Notes: generated from the sequence alone by a model not told the origin. Shown: positions 51,817-63,925, numbered from the stretch's first letter. The stretch is 64,000 nucleotides of DNA from Oceanicella actignis (GCF_008124525.1 NZ_VNHJ01000009.1:1-64000); one strand, 5' to 3'. Numbers and translations: made by a program.

Positions 51817-52779
51817 GTGACGCTGCTGGCCTTCATCGCCGCCGCGTTGATCGGGGCGGGCGCCGTGATGGCCGCGGGGGGCGCGGCCTACACGGCGCGG
51901 CTGTCGCGCGCCATCGCCGCCGCGCATCCGCCTTGCGGGCGGTGGCGCGAGGTGCGCGGCGGGCGGATCCATTTCATCGAGCGCGGGCGCCCGGACGGCC
52001 CCGCGCTCGTGCTCATCCATGGGCTGGGCGGCAATCTGCACAATTTCAACCGCATGATCCCGCTGCTCGAGCGCGATTTCCGCGTCATCGCGCTGGACCG
52101 GCCGGGCAGCGGCTGGTCCGAGCGGCGCTCGGACCGGCTGGCGGCGCTGCCCGAGCAGGCGCGCATGATCGCCGAGTTCCTGCGGGCCGAGGGCGTCGCG
52201 CGCCCGGTGCTGGTCGGTCACTCGCTGGGCGGGGCGGTGGCGCTGGCGCTGGCGCTGGAGCATCCCGAGCAGGTCGGCGCCCTGGCGCTGCTGGCGCCGT
52301 TGACGCATCCGATCCGGCGGCCGCCGGCGGCTTTCCGCGTTCTTGCGTGCGGGCGGCCGTGGGCGCGGCGCGCGGCGGCGCGGCTGTTCGCGCCGCCGAT
52401 CGGCGAAGCCGTCCTGCCGGGCATGTTGCGCGCCGTCTTCGCGCCCGAGCCGGTTCCCCCCGAATTCGAAACCGAAGGCGCCGTTCGCCTGGCGCTGCGC
52501 CCCGCGGCCGCCGCGGCGGCGGCGGCCGATCTGGTGCATGTCGTCGATGTGGCGGCGCTGGCCCCGCGCTATGGCGCGCTGAGGGCGCCCGGCGGCGTTC
52601 TGTTCGGAGGCGGTGACACGCTGCTTGACCCGCAGGCGCAGGGCGAGGCGCTGGCGCGCGCCGCGCCCGGGATTCATTGCCGCGTGCTGTTCGGGCGCGG
52701 ACACATGCTTCCCTGGACCTGCCCCGAAGCCTGCGCCGCGCTGGCCGCCGAGGCGGCGGCGATGGCGCGCATGGCCTGA
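51817..52779 (+). CDS. Alpha/beta-hydrolase with N-terminal membrane anchor
   Basis: 320 aa. Hydrophobic residues 2-25 (TLLAFIAAALIGAGAVMAAG) form an anchor or uncleaved signal. The hydrolase core has the oxyanion motif LIHGLGGNLHNFNRM, nucleophile Ser136 in GHSLGGA, a likely acid in FGGGDTLLDP and His in GRGHMLPW. The substrate is unknown. The start is GTG at 51817 with GAGGGACGG upstream; a TTG at 51784 would add 11 residues. Confidence 0.85.
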   Translation: MTLLAFIAAALIGAGAVMAAGGAAYTARLSRAIAAAHPPCGRWREVRGGRIHFIERGRPDGPALVLIHGLGGNLHNFNRMIPLLERDFRVIALDRPGSGWSERRSDRLAALPEQARMIAEFLRAEGVARPVLVGHSLGGAVALALALEHPEQVGALALLAPLTHPIRRPPAAFRVLACGRPWARRAAARLFAPPIGEAVLPGMLRAVFAPEPVPPEFETEGAVRLALRPAAAAAAAADLVHVVDVAALAPRYGALRAPGGVLFGGGDTLLDPQAQGEALARAAPGIHCRVLFGRGHMLPWTCPEACAALAAEAAAMARMA

Positions 52780-52960
52780 CCGCGGCGCCGCCGCCCGGCC
52801 CGCCGGCGTCGGGCGGCTCGCGCCGGGCCGCCGCGGGCGCCCGGCGAAAGTTCCGCCGGACGAGTCGGGGCGCGCAGGGCGCCCGGTCCTGCGGCCGCGC
52901 CAAGGGCGCGCCGCCCGTGCGCCGCCCGTTCGGCGTGCGTCCGCCCCCGTCCGGCGCGCG

Positions 52961-54184
<1,224 letters not shown>

Positions 54185-54384
54185 GGGGCGATCCTGCCGT
54201 GGTTTCCAATCGAGTGCGCGCCGTCGCGCTTAGCGCGGGCGGGGGCGCTTGGCAAGCGTCGCGCCGGGCGGGCCGACGTTGCGGAACGCGCTTTCGCCGC
54301 GCTTGCGCCCCCGGCCCCGCCCGCTCTAGAACCGAAGGCGGCCCGCGCCCGCGCGGGTCGGTCACGGTCGGCACGGAGCCTGCG

Positions 54385-54930
54385 ATGTATCCCTTTTTCC
54401 GAGTGTTCATGGCCGTCGCGCGCGCCCGCCGGCAGGGGCCGCTGCGCCCGGGGCAGGTGCATTCGGTGCGCACGCGCTGCTGGCCGTGGGACATCGACCC
54501 CTTCATGGAGCTGAACAACGGCCGCAGCCTGACGCTGATGGACATCGGGCGCATCTCGATGTTCGCGCGCCTGGGCCTGCGCCGGCTGCTTGCCGAGCGC
54601 GGGCTGCGGCTGACCATGGCGGGCGCGCGCGTGCAGTATCGCGCGCGCGTGCTGCCCTTCGCGCCGATCGAGATCCGCAGCCGCGTGCTGGGTCTGGACG
54701 CGCGCTTCATCCTGGTCGAACATCTGACGCTGACGCGCGGCCGCCCGGCGCATCACGCGCTTTACCGCGTCGCCGTGGTGGGGCCGCAGGGGCTGGTCCC
54801 CGCGCCCGCCGCGCTGGCCGACCACTCCGACGAGGCCTGGCGCGCGCCCGCGCCCGACTGGGCGGTGGGCTGGTCCGCGGCCGAGAACGCCATTCCCTGG
54901 CCGCCCGAGCTGGCGGACAGGACCGACTGA
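54385..54930 (+). CDS. Thioesterase-superfamily (hot-dog fold) protein
   Basis: 181 aa. The pattern RCWPWDIDPFMELNNGRSLT, MDIGRISMFARLG and YRARVLPFAPIEIRSRVLGL matches the acyl-CoA thioesterase-like (4HBT/FcoT-type, THEM6-like) proteins, with Asp/Asn near the start of the long helix. It may hydrolyse acyl-CoA or acyl-ACP; the substrate is not evident. It is divergent from argG and lies upstream of a thiolase gene on the same strand. Confidence 0.8.
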   Translation: MYPFFRVFMAVARARRQGPLRPGQVHSVRTRCWPWDIDPFMELNNGRSLTLMDIGRISMFARLGLRRLLAERGLRLTMAGARVQYRARVLPFAPIEIRSRVLGLDARFILVEHLTLTRGRPAHHALYRVAVVGPQGLVPAPAALADHSDEAWRAPAPDWAVGWSAAENAIPWPPELADRTD

Positions 54931-55037
54931 GGCGCCCGCCCGGCGCGGCCGCGGCCGCGACGGGGCGCCCGCTCCGGCCCGCCGCGGGGCCGCGCCGGAG
55001 GCGAAGACGAAGGCCCCGCGATTTGGAAGGAGATCCC

Positions 55038-56216
55038 ATGCCTCGGGACATCGTGATTCTGGACGGCGTGCGCACCGCCATCGGCACGTTCGGCGGCGCG
55101 CTTGCCGGAACGCCCCCGACCGTCACCGCCGCCCATGTGGCGCGCGCCGCCATCGAGCGCGCGGGCGTCGAGCCCGCCCGCATCGGTCATGTGGTCTACG
55201 GCCACGTCATCAACACCGAGCCGCGCGACATGTATCTGTCGCGCGTCGCCGCGGTCGAGGCGGGCGTGCCCGTCGAGACGCCGGCGATGAACGTCAACCG
55301 CCTGTGCGGCTCGGGCGCGCAGGCCATCGTCTCGGTCGTGCAGAGCCTGATGCTGGGCGACGCCGAGTTCGGCCTGGCCGGCGGCGCCGAGGCCATGAGC
55401 CGCGGCCCGCATGTGCTTCAGCAGGCCCGCATGGGCCAGAAGATGGGCGACGTGCGCGCGCTGGACATGATGATCGGCGCCCTGCACGACCCCTTCGGCC
55501 ACGGCCACATGGGCGTGACGGCCGAGAACGTCGCCGCCGAGCACCAGATCACGCGCGAAGAGCAGGACGCCTTCGCGCTCGAGAGCCAGAACCGCGCCCG
55601 CCGCGCGATCGAGGAGGGGCGCTTCAAGTCCCAGATCGTCCCCATCGAGGTCACGGCCGGCCGCTCGAGCGTGGTCTTCGACACCGACGAGCACCCGCGC
55701 GCGACGACCCTCGAGGCGCTGGCCGGCCTGCCGCCGGTCTTCCGCAAGGACGGGTCGGTGACGGCGGGCAACGCCTCGGGCATCAACGACGGCGCCGCGG
55801 CGGTGGTGCTGGCCGACGCCGAGGCCGCCGACAAGGCCGGGCTCAAGCCCAGGGCGCGCATCCTCGGCTACGCCCATGCCGGGGTGCGCCCCGAGGTGAT
55901 GGGCATCGGCCCGGTTCCGGCGGTGCGCGCGCTGCTCGAGCGCACGGGGCTGAGCGCCGATCAGTTCGACGTCATCGAGTCGAACGAGGCCTTCGCCGCC
56001 CAGGCCTGCGCCGTGAACAAGGAGCTGGGCCTCGACCCGGCGAAGGTGAACCCGAATGGCGGCGCCATCGCGCTGGGCCATCCGGTGGGGGCCACGGGCT
56101 GCATCGTCACCGTCAAGTGCCTGTATGAGCTCGAGCGCATCGGCGGCCGCTATGGTCTGGTGACCATGTGCATCGGCGGCGGCCAGGGCATCGCGCTGGC
56201 CATCGAGAGGCTCTGA
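55038..56216 (+). CDS. Acetyl-CoA C-acetyltransferase (thiolase)
   Basis: 392 aa, biosynthetic-thiolase length. The catalytic set is complete: Cys90 in NRLCGSG, His348 in LGHPVGATG and Cys378 in [10 protein letters not shown], almost the same numbering as the Zoogloea enzyme. It condenses two acetyl-CoA or cleaves 3-ketoacyl-CoA. GGAAGGAGA precedes the ATG. No phaB or other beta-oxidation gene is adjacent, so the pathway (polyhydroxyalkanoate, beta-oxidation or ketone use) is open. A strong hairpin follows the stop. Confidence 0.93.
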   Translation: MPRDIVILDGVRTAIGTFGGALAGTPPTVTAAHVARAAIERAGVEPARIGHVVYGHVINTEPRDMYLSRVAAVEAGVPVETPAMNVNRLCGSGAQAIVSVVQSLMLGDAEFGLAGGAEAMSRGPHVLQQARMGQKMGDVRALDMMIGALHDPFGHGHMGVTAENVAAEHQITREEQDAFALESQNRARRAIEEGRFKSQIVPIEVTAGRSSVVFDTDEHPRATTLEALAGLPPVFRKDGSVTAGNASGINDGAAAVVLADAEAADKAGLKPRARILGYAHAGVRPEVMGIGPVPAVRALLERTGLSADQFDVIESNEAFAAQACAVNKELGLDPAKVNPNGGAIALGHPVGATGCIVTVKCLYELERIGGRYGLVTMCIGGGQGIALAIERL

Positions 56217-56238
56217 GCGCCCCGACGCCGGGCGCCGG

Positions 56239-56264
56239 CGCCGCCCCCCCGCGCGGGGGCGGCG
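56239..56264 (+). terminator. Hairpin terminator after the thiolase gene
   Basis: CGCCGCCCCC (56239-56248) pairs with GGGGGCGGCG (56255-56264) around a 6-base loop, followed by TTGCCC. The stem is very strong but the U-tract is minimal. Confidence 0.55.
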
Positions 56265-56316
56265 TTGCCCGCCGGCGGCGGCGCGCTAGGTTCCGTGCGT
56301 GAAGGAGGACCTCGCC

Positions 56317-56964
<648 letters not shown>

Positions 56965-57030
56965 GCCGCCCCGCTTGACCTTGCGCGCGCGCGCGCCTAT
57001 CGCCCTTCGCGAACGGATGCGGAGGGCGAG

Positions 57031-57900
57031 ATGACCACCTGGACGGCGCTGACCACCATCAAGGGCGAGGGGCCCGCCTATGCGCTGGGCGAGCGCATCG
57101 AGGAACTGCCCGTCGCGCCGACCGCGCTGGCGGTGCTCGAGGTCGAGGACGGCTCGGGCATGTGGGAGGTCGGCGCCTACTACACCGAAAAGCCAGACCC
57201 CGTCGCGCTCGACCTGCTGGCCGCCGCGGCCGGGGCGGCGCCCTTCGCCGTGACGCGGCTCGAGGATCGCGACTGGGTCGAGCAGGTCCGACGCGAGCTG
57301 ACCCCCGTCGAGGCGGGGCGTTTCGTGGTCCATGGCGCGCATGACGCCCACCGCGCCCCGCGCAACCGCATCGCCCTTCAGATCGAGGCGGCCATGGCCT
57401 TCGGCACCGGCCATCACGGCACGACGCGCGGCTGCCTGCTGGCGCTGGACGGGCTGGCGGACCGGGGCTTTCGCGCCGCGCGCACGGCGGATATCGGCTG
57501 CGGAACGGGCGTGCTGGGCATGGCGGCGGCGGCGCTGTGGCGCGGCTGCGTGGTGGCCACCGACATCGACCCCGTCGCCGTCGAGACCGCCCGCGCCAAC
57601 GCCCGCGTCAACGGGCTGGCGCCGTGGATGCGCATCGGCCGCGCCAACGGGCTGCGCGCGGATCTGGTGCGCGAGGCCGCGCCCTACGGGCTGATCTTCG
57701 CCAACATCCTTGCCCGCCCCCTGCGCGGCCTCGCCCCCGACATCGCGCGCATGTGCGCGCCGGGCGGGCGCGCAGTGCTGTCGGGCATCCTCAACGAGCA
57801 GGCCGATTGGGTCGAGGGCATGTATCGCGCCCACGGCTTCGCGCGCGAGCGCCGCATCCGCCTGGGCGAGTGGACCACCCTTCAGCTGCGCCGCCTCTGA
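57031..57900 (+). CDS. prmA: Ribosomal protein L11 methyltransferase
   Basis: 289 aa. PrmA trimethylates ribosomal protein L11 with S-adenosylmethionine. The N-terminal recognition domain is about 1-110. The SAM-binding motif is [19 protein letters not shown], and the post-motif II is [20 protein letters not shown] (the NxL(A/C) catalytic loop). GCGGAGGGCGAG precedes the ATG. It is on the same strand as msrA, 66 bases after it. Confidence 0.93.
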   Translation: MTTWTALTTIKGEGPAYALGERIEELPVAPTALAVLEVEDGSGMWEVGAYYTEKPDPVALDLLAAAAGAAPFAVTRLEDRDWVEQVRRELTPVEAGRFVVHGAHDAHRAPRNRIALQIEAAMAFGTGHHGTTRGCLLALDGLADRGFRAARTADIGCGTGVLGMAAAALWRGCVVATDIDPVAVETARANARVNGLAPWMRIGRANGLRADLVREAAPYGLIFANILARPLRGLAPDIARMCAPGGRAVLSGILNEQADWVEGMYRAHGFARERRIRLGEWTTLQLRRL

Positions 57901-58012
57901 CGGCGCAGGGGCCGGGGCGCGCCGGACCCGTCACGCGGCGCGTCGGCGGCGGAACGGGGCGTCGTCTCCGGCTCCGGCCGCGCCGGGGGCGGCCCTGGGC
58001 GCGCCGAACCCG

Positions 58013-59854
58013 TCAGCGCGGCGCATCGCCGGCGGGCGGCGCAGCGGCGGCGGTCGAGGTGGCCTCGGCTTCGGCTGCGGCCGCGTCGGGGGCGGCTTCG
58101 GGCGCGGCGGGAGGCTGCTCGAGCGCGGCGGGAGGCTGCTCGAGCGCCGCGCGCGCCACGCGCCGCGACAGCGAATAGATCAGCCGCAGCACATGCCCGA
58201 TCTCGAGATCCCGGCGAAACCGCGCCACGGCCTCGGGCGTGGTGGCCGAGGGGGCATGCGTGATCCCCAGCGCCGCGACGCGGCGGTCGATGTCGTCCTC
58301 GGCGGCCAGGTTGCGCCGGGCCGCCTCGGCATCCTCTTCGCGCAGCGCGCGCACCGCGTCGGCGACGGCCGAGATGACCGCCTGGCGCAGCGCCTCGTTC
58401 ACGCCTTGCGAGGCAAGCGCCGGCGCATGCCGCGACGCCAGGATCAGCCGCGCCACGGGGGCGATGCGGTCCAGCACCAGCTCGGACATCGCGTGGAACT
58501 CGCTGGCGCACAGCGCAAGGCGCTGCAGCTCGGCCGCTTCGTCCTCGGTCAGGCGGCGCCGGCCCAGCTCGGCCAGGTAGTCGACGATCATCTTGAACAG
58601 CGCGTCGGCGCGCTCGCAGGTCCGGGCCGCCTGCTCGAGCCGTGCGCGGTCGCGCCGCTCGAGCGCCTGCGAGGCCGCGCGCAGGGCGTCGAGCGCCATG
58701 TCGCCCAGCCGCGCCGTCTCCTGGCGCGCGGCGTGAAGCGCGAAGTCGGGCGCGGCGATCAGCGCGCGGTTCAGGAATTCGGGGCGCACGGCGCCGTCCT
58801 CGGGGCGATCGGGAACAAGGCGCCGCGCCGCCGCGGCCAGAAGATCGGCGAAGCCGATCATGACCGCGGCGTTGATCACGTTGAACAGCGTGTTGGCGTT
58901 GGCGATGGCGCGCGGCGCCTCGGCGGCGGCGCGCGCGGCGCCCTGCAGCTCGGGGTGAAGCGGCGAGACGGCGCGCGCCATCGCCGCAAGGGCGTCGATG
59001 AAGGGCAGCCAGGCCAGCGCCCCGATCAGGTTGAACAGCACATGCACCGCCGCCGCGCGGCGCGCATCCGCGGGCTTGCCGATCGCGGCCAGAACGGCGG
59101 TCACGCATGTGCCCACATTCGCGCCCAGCGCCAGGGCGATGCCGGTCTCGACCGACACAAGCCCCTGGCCCGCCATGACCACCACCACGCCCGTGGTCGC
59201 CGACGAGGACTGCATCAGCGCGGTCGCCGCCGCCCCCGCCGCCAGCGCCAGGGCGGGGCGGCGGCCCAGCTCGGTCATCAGCGACCAGAAGGCGGGGTCG
59301 TCGCGAAGCGGGGCCATGGCGCCGCTCATCATCTCCATGCCCAGAAAGGCCAGCCCCAGCCCCAGCGCCGCGCCGCCCGCGCCGCGGAGGCGGTCGTCGC
59401 GCGACAGGAACTCGACCGCGAAGCCGCCCGCCAGCAGCGCAAGCGCCCAGTCGTCGATGCGGAACGCCACGATCTGCGCCGTCACGGTGGTGCCGATGTT
59501 GGCGCCCAGGATCACGCCGACCGACTGCGTCAGGGTCATCGCGCCGGCCGAAACCAGCCCCACCACCAGAACCGTCGTCACGGACGAGGACTGGATCACC
59601 GCCGTCACCGTCGCGCCGGTCAGCAGCGCCGCGATGCGGTTGCCGGCGAAGCGTTCGAGCACGGCGCGCATGCGCTCGCCGGCCATGGTGCGCAGCCCGA
59701 CCGACAGGCGGTCCATGCCCAGAAGGAACATCGCCAGTCCGCCGGCAAGCCCCAGCGCCATGCGCGCCAGGCCTTGCTCGCCCTCCTGCTGGGCGGCCAG
59801 GGCGGCGCCCGCGGCAAGCGCGGCGATGAGCAGGGCCAGGGCTGGGCGGTGCAT
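58013..59854 (-). CDS. Na/Pi cotransporter family protein with PhoU-like C-terminus
   Basis: 613 aa from the ATG at 59854, preceded by GAAAGGA. Residues 1-330 contain two Na_Pi_cotrans repeats with QSSSVTT (about 88) and QSSSATT (about 214), plus GANIGTTVTAQ and GANVGTCVTAV. Residues about 370-560 are helical and PhoU-like. It probably imports phosphate (or another anion) with Na+. The extreme C-terminus is an Ala/Pro/Glu tail with a duplicated AALEQPPAALEQPPA, encoded by a roughly 22-bp direct repeat near 58108-58153. The frame remains open to 61951, but that part is non-coding. Confidence 0.9.
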   Translation of the reverse strand: MHRPALALLIAALAAGAALAAQQEGEQGLARMALGLAGGLAMFLLGMDRLSVGLRTMAGERMRAVLERFAGNRIAALLTGATVTAVIQSSSVTTVLVVGLVSAGAMTLTQSVGVILGANIGTTVTAQIVAFRIDDWALALLAGGFAVEFLSRDDRLRGAGGAALGLGLAFLGMEMMSGAMAPLRDDPAFWSLMTELGRRPALALAAGAAATALMQSSSATTGVVVVMAGQGLVSVETGIALALGANVGTCVTAVLAAIGKPADARRAAAVHVLFNLIGALAWLPFIDALAAMARAVSPLHPELQGAARAAAEAPRAIANANTLFNVINAAVMIGFADLLAAAARRLVPDRPEDGAVRPEFLNRALIAAPDFALHAARQETARLGDMALDALRAASQALERRDRARLEQAARTCERADALFKMIVDYLAELGRRRLTEDEAAELQRLALCASEFHAMSELVLDRIAPVARLILASRHAPALASQGVNEALRQAVISAVADAVRALREEDAEAARRNLAAEDDIDRRVAALGITHAPSATTPEAVARFRRDLEIGHVLRLIYSLSRRVARAALEQPPAALEQPPAAPEAAPDAAAAEAEATSTAAAAPPAGDAPR

Positions 59855-59943
59855 GCGCGATCCTTTCGCCGCCGAAGCTAGCCGCCCGGCGTGCGCGCGC
59901 AAAGGCCGTTTTGGCGCGGCGGCGGCGGTGATAGAAACAAAGA

Positions 59944-60633
59944 GTGAACAAGAGGGAATCGCATCGCAATCTTGCAGCTCGGCTGGCGGCGCTGCGCCAG
60001 GCCGCCGCGCCGGCGCGGCCGGCGCTGCGTCTGGGGGCGGGGGCCGAGCTGCCCTTGGCCCGCGCGCATGAGCTGTGCGGGGCGGCGCGGATGATCTTCG
60101 CCGCGATTCTGGCCGGCGCGCTGGAGGGGGCGGGCGATCGGGGCCCGATCCTGTGGGTGCGCGCGCCGCGCTCGGGCGCACGACTGAACCCCGACGGGCT
60201 GGCGGCGTTCTTCGATCCCTCGCGGCTGGTGATCGCGGCGCCTCGGCGCGACGAGGATGTGTTCTGGGCGCTGGAAGAGGCGCTGCGCTCGGGCGCCTGC
60301 CGTCTGGCGGTGGCCGAGGCGCCCGGGCGCGCGCCCGGCTTGACGCAGGTCCGGCGCCTGCACCTGGCGGCCGAGGCGGGGGCCGAGGCCGCCGCCGCCC
60401 GCGGCGCGCCGCCGCCGCTGGGCGTGATGCTGACGCAGGGCGCGGGCGGCGCGGCGGGCGTCGAGACGCGCTGGCGGGCGGGATTCGCGCCCTCGGCGGC
60501 GGATGGCGCCGATCGTGCCCCGCGCTGGCGCATCGAGCTTGCCCGCGCGCGTCTGGCGCCGCCGCGCGCGTGGATCGCGCAGTGGGACGCGACGCAGAGG
60601 CGGCTGAGCTTGTCGGATGCGGGCGCCGCGTGA
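59944..60633 (+). CDS. ImuA-like protein (inactive RecA/SulA-related), without imuB or dnaE2
   Basis: 229 aa from GTG at 59944. The core (LPLARAHELCGAARMIFAAI, PILWVRAP, DPSRLVIAAPRRDEDVFWAL, CRLAVAEAPGRAPGLTQVRR) resembles ImuA, which in mutasome operons bridges ImuB and DnaE2 during damage-induced mutagenesis. No Walker A lysine is visible, as in ImuA. Downstream is a non-coding repeat array instead of imuB/dnaE2. Lone ImuA-like genes also occur, as I recall, in other Rhodobacterales. No LexA box was recognised. There is no clear SD. Confidence 0.7.
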   Translation: MNKRESHRNLAARLAALRQAAAPARPALRLGAGAELPLARAHELCGAARMIFAAILAGALEGAGDRGPILWVRAPRSGARLNPDGLAAFFDPSRLVIAAPRRDEDVFWALEEALRSGACRLAVAEAPGRAPGLTQVRRLHLAAEAGAEAAAARGAPPPLGVMLTQGAGGAAGVETRWRAGFAPSAADGADRAPRWRIELARARLAPPRAWIAQWDATQRRLSLSDAGAA

Positions 60634-60814
60634 TCTTGCGCCCTGACGAACGCGCCGGGGTCGCGCATCGGCGCGGTCGGCTTTCGCTCGGACCCAAGCC
60701 ATCGCAACGATGGGCCGCGGAACCTTGCGCGCGGGGCCAATGCGCAGGGCGCCCCGCCGCGGGATGGCGCGCGCAGAGGGCCGAGACCGCAGGCCGGCGC
60801 GAGCGGGTCGGGCG

Positions 60815-61640
60815 AGGGAAAGCTGCGCGTGCGGCGCGCCCGCCCGCCGTTCGGGCGCGTATCGCGCTCGGTGCGCGCAGGGTCGGGATTGGGAGCCGGT
60901 GCGGGCCGCGGCGGAGCGAAGGAAGCTCGCGTGCGGCGCGATCGCCCGCCATCGCCGTCGCTGCGGCCTGATGTCGGCGCGCGCAGGCTTCCGCCGGAAA
61001 AGGCAGGCGGCGGCCGAGGAAAGCCCGCTCCAACGGGCGGGCGGGTTGCGTGAAGGCGGCGCGCGCCGGGCCGGGGGGGCGGCGCGTCCGAACGCGGCAC
61101 GTGCGATGCCCGGGTTCTCGGATGGGGTGCCCGAGGGCGGCGCGTTGCGGGTCAGGGGCCGGGCGCGCCCGAAAGGCGGCCCGTTCGGGGCCGCGACCGG
61201 GGATGGCGTGCCGGGGCGCGGCGCGTGAGTCGCCCGGGATGTCGGATGGCGCGCCAGAGGGTGGGGGGGCCGGGGCTGCGCGCTCGAAAGGCGGCGAGAT
61301 CCGGGTCGGGGGTGAGGCGCCCGAAGGCTGCGCGTGCGATCCCCGGGCTGTCGGATCACGCCCGAGCGCGGGGCGTGCCGGGGATGGGGTGTCGGAAGGC
61401 GGCGCGTGGGGCGCCGGGGTTGTCGGATGAAGGGCGCGAGGGCGGCGTGTCGGGAAGGGGTCGGGCCGTGCGCCAGAGGGCGGCGTGTGCCGGGCGGGGG
61501 CCTGGATTGCCGCTACGGAAGGCTGCTTGCGCCGGGCCGGGGCCGAACATGGCGCGCCTGAAGGCTGCGCGTGCGGGGTCTGGGGCTGGCGGCTGGCGCA
61601 TCCGGCGGATGGCGCGGGCCGGCCTTGCGCTCGGGGCTGG
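60815..61640. repeat. Degenerate tandem repeat array in a 1-kb non-coding region
   Basis: The 1074 bases between imuA and the small membrane gene contain no convincing gene. Instead a motif of about 36-45 bases recurs roughly 15 times in one orientation. The core pattern is GAAGGCGGCGCGTGCG, then CCCGGG, then TGTCGGATGGCGCGCC. Clearest copies: 61089-61132, 61213-61255, 61322-61362 and 61393-61437. Two related units (AAGCTGCGCGTGCGGCGCG and a variant) lie at about 60818 and 60925. Spacing is irregular and copies are diverged, unlike a CRISPR. Confidence 0.65.
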
Positions 61641-61707
61641 GATGGCGTCCAAGGGGGCTTGCGCGCCGGTGCGTCGCGGTCGGCGTCGCTTGGGCGGGCG
61701 GGCGCGC

Positions 61708-61899
61708 TCAGACGTCGCCGGTTTCGCCGCCGCGGGCGAAGGCCGCGAGGGTGGCGGCGCCGACCAGCCCCGCCGCGCCGATGAGGCTGTAGGCGGCCAG
61801 GGCGACCAGGAAGTGCACGCCCGAGAGCAGCGCCGCGACGAAGGCCGCGCCGCCCAGAAGCATGCCGATGATGAGCGCTGCAAAAACCGTGTCCGTCAT
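61708..61899 (-). CDS. Small membrane protein with two predicted helices
   Basis: 63 aa, not recognised. It consists almost entirely of two hydrophobic segments: DTVFAALIIGMLLGGAAFVA and FLVALAAYSLIGAAGLVGAA. GGGGAACGA precedes the ATG at 61899-61897. The upstream spacer is comparatively AT-rich, consistent with its own promoter. It is likely an inner-membrane protein of unknown role, and similar tiny proteins are often unannotated. Confidence 0.6.
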   Translation of the reverse strand: MTDTVFAALIIGMLLGGAAFVAALLSGVHFLVALAAYSLIGAAGLVGAATLAAFARGGETGDV

Positions 61900-62029
61900 G
61901 TTCGTTCCCCTCGCGTTCACTGGGAACAAAATGCGGACTCTCGATTTCCAAACTCTTAACGCAGGCGCGTCCAAGGGGCGGAAATTGCGCGCGATTTTAG
62001 CGAAATGAGGCGCGACCGGGCCCGCGCCC

Positions 62030-63127
62030 TCAGGTGTTGAACAGGAAGTGCAGGACGTCGCCGTCCGCGACCTCGTAGTTCTTGCCCTCGATGCGCATCT
62101 TGCCGGCCTCTTTCGCGCCCTGCTCGCCGCCGCAGGCGACGTAGTCCTCGTAGGCGATGGTCTCGGCGCGGATGAAGCCGCGCTCGAAATCGCCGTGGAT
62201 CACGCCCGCGGCCTGAGGCGCCCTGGTCCCGGCCTTGATGGTCCAGGCGCGGGCCTCCTTGGGGCCGACGGTGAAGTAGGTGCGCAGACCCAGAAGCTCG
62301 TAGCCCGCGCGGATCAGCCGGTCGAGGCCCGGCTCGGACAGCCCCAGCTCGGCCAGGAACTCGGCCCGCTCGGCGTCGTCGAGCTGGGCGATCTCTTCCT
62401 CGATGGCGGCCGAGATGACCACCGACGCCGCGCCCTGCTCGGCGGCCATGGCGGCCACCTTCTCGGACAGCGCATTGCCCGTGGCGGCCGAGGCTTCGTC
62501 CACGTTGCACACGTAAAGCACCGGCTTGGCCGTCAGCAGCTGCAGGGCGCGCCAGGCGCGCGCGTCCTCTTCGGCCACGGCGACGGTGCGCGCGGGGCGC
62601 CCCTGCTCGAGCGCCTCGGCGGCCATGCGCAGCAGGCGGTCCTGGTCGCGCGCCTCCTTGTCGCCGCTCTTGAGCCGCCGCGCCAGGCCCTGAAGGCGGC
62701 GCTCGACGCTTTCCAGATCCGCCAGCATCAGCTCGGTCTCGATGGTCTGGGCGTCGGCGATGGGGTCCACGCGGCCCTCGACATGGGTCACGTCGTCATC
62801 CTCGAAGCAGCGCAGCACATGGGCGATGGCGTCGACCTCGCGGATGTTGGCGAGGAACTGGTTGCCCAGCCCCTCGCCCTTCGAGGCGCCCTTCACCAGC
62901 CCGGCGATGTCCACGAAGGTCAGCCGCGCGGGGATGATCTGCCGCGAGCCGGCGATGCGCGCCAGCTCGTTCAGGCGCGGATCGGGCACCGAGACCTCGC
63001 CCACATTCGGCTCGATGGTGCAGAAGGGGAAGTTGGCCGCCTGCGCCGCGGCGGTGCGGGTGAGCGCGTTGAAGAGCGTGGACTTGCCGACGTTCGGCAG
63101 CCCGACGATGCCGCATTTGAAACCCAT
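62030..63127 (-). CDS. ychF: Ribosome-binding ATPase YchF (Obg-family)
   Basis: 365 aa, normal length. YchF/OLA1 binds ATP in preference to GTP and associates with ribosomes and redox responses. The P-loop is GLPNVGKST (residues 9-17), the switch region [20 protein letters not shown] follows, and the altered G4 motif NVDE explains ATP preference. The C-terminal TGS domain includes [16 protein letters not shown]. pth lies 75 bases upstream in the same orientation, a common pairing. Confidence 0.97.
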   Translation of the reverse strand: MGFKCGIVGLPNVGKSTLFNALTRTAAAQAANFPFCTIEPNVGEVSVPDPRLNELARIAGSRQIIPARLTFVDIAGLVKGASKGEGLGNQFLANIREVDAIAHVLRCFEDDDVTHVEGRVDPIADAQTIETELMLADLESVERRLQGLARRLKSGDKEARDQDRLLRMAAEALEQGRPARTVAVAEEDARAWRALQLLTAKPVLYVCNVDEASAATGNALSEKVAAMAAEQGAASVVISAAIEEEIAQLDDAERAEFLAELGLSEPGLDRLIRAGYELLGLRTYFTVGPKEARAWTIKAGTRAPQAAGVIHGDFERGFIRAETIAYEDYVACGGEQGAKEAGKMRIEGKNYEVADGDVLHFLFNT

Positions 63128-63202
63128 GGCGCTTTCCTCGATACAGCCTCGTTCCGGTCGGCCCGCCGCATGACATGCGCGCGCGGGCCGGTCAAGGGCG
63201 GG

Positions 63203-63925
63203 TCAGGAGAAGCGGCGCTTGAGCCGCTCGAGCGGCGAAAGGGCGGCGTCGTCCTTGGCCCCGTCGCCCCCCGCATCTGGCCCGCGGCGCCCTTCGTCGG
63301 CTTTGCGCCCGTCGTCGGCCGCGCCGCCCGGCGGGGTCTGCGCGGCGGGGCGCGGCGGGGGCGCCATGCGCAGCGCGACGGCGTTCATGAAGCCCGAGTC
63401 GTCGTCCTCGGCCAGCCTGGGGGCGGCGTCCGAGACGGCGCGCAGCAGATCGTCGAGCCAGGCCTCGTCCGCCTTGGCGAAGTCGTGCAGCACATAGGCG
63501 GCCACCTGCGCCTTCTGGGCCGGGCGGCCGATGCCCAGGCGCACGCGCGCATAGTCGGGCCCCGCGTGCTGGTGGATCGAGCGCAGGCCGTTGTGGCCGG
63601 CATGGCCGCCGCCGCGCTTGACGCGGCACTTGCCCGGGGCCAGGTCCAGCTCGTCGTGGAAGACGGTCACATCGGCGGGGTCGAGCTTGTGAAAGCGCAT
63701 GGCCGCGCCGACCGACTGGCCCGACAGGTTCATGTAGGTCTGGGGCTTGAGCAGCAGGACCTTCTCGCGCCCCAGCCGGCCTTCGCTGACCAGGCCCTGG
63801 AACTTGGCGCGCCAGGGCGAGAAGCCGTGATCGGCCGCGATGCGGTCGAGGGCCATGAAGCCGATGTTGTGGCGGTTGCGGGCGTATTTCTCGCCCGGGT
63901 TCCCAAGGCCGACGAACAGTTTCAT
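63203..63925 (-). CDS. pth: Peptidyl-tRNA hydrolase
   Basis: 240 aa. It releases tRNA from dropped-off peptidyl-tRNA. The active-site residues are visible: Asn9 in GLGNPG, His19 in NRHNIGF, Asp in FHDELDL and the glycine-rich [13 protein letters not shown]. The last 45 residues beyond the core are Pro/Asp/Gly-rich and end in a basic LERLKRRFS; extended tails are usual in alphaproteobacterial Pth. GAGCATGACGCC lies before the ATG. A hairpin at the window edge probably ends an upstream gene on the same strand. Confidence 0.97.
   Translation of the reverse strand: MKLFVGLGNPGEKYARNRHNIGFMALDRIAADHGFSPWRAKFQGLVSEGRLGREKVLLLKPQTYMNLSGQSVGAAMRFHKLDPADVTVFHDELDLAPGKCRVKRGGGHAGHNGLRSIHQHAGPDYARVRLGIGRPAQKAQVAAYVLHDFAKADEAWLDDLLRAVSDAAPRLAEDDDSGFMNAVALRMAPPPRPAAQTPPGGAADDGRKADEGRRGPDAGGDGAKDDAALSPLERLKRRFS

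Noticed and set aside
60815-61640. CRISPR array
   Set aside because: Units are diverged, spacers are not unique sequences of constant length, and no cas genes lie nearby.
59855-61951. Upstream extension of the Na/Pi cotransporter frame by about 700 codons
   Set aside because: The extension is Pro/Arg/Ala low-complexity reading through imuA in antisense and through the repeat array. The transporter has a good start and SD at 59854.
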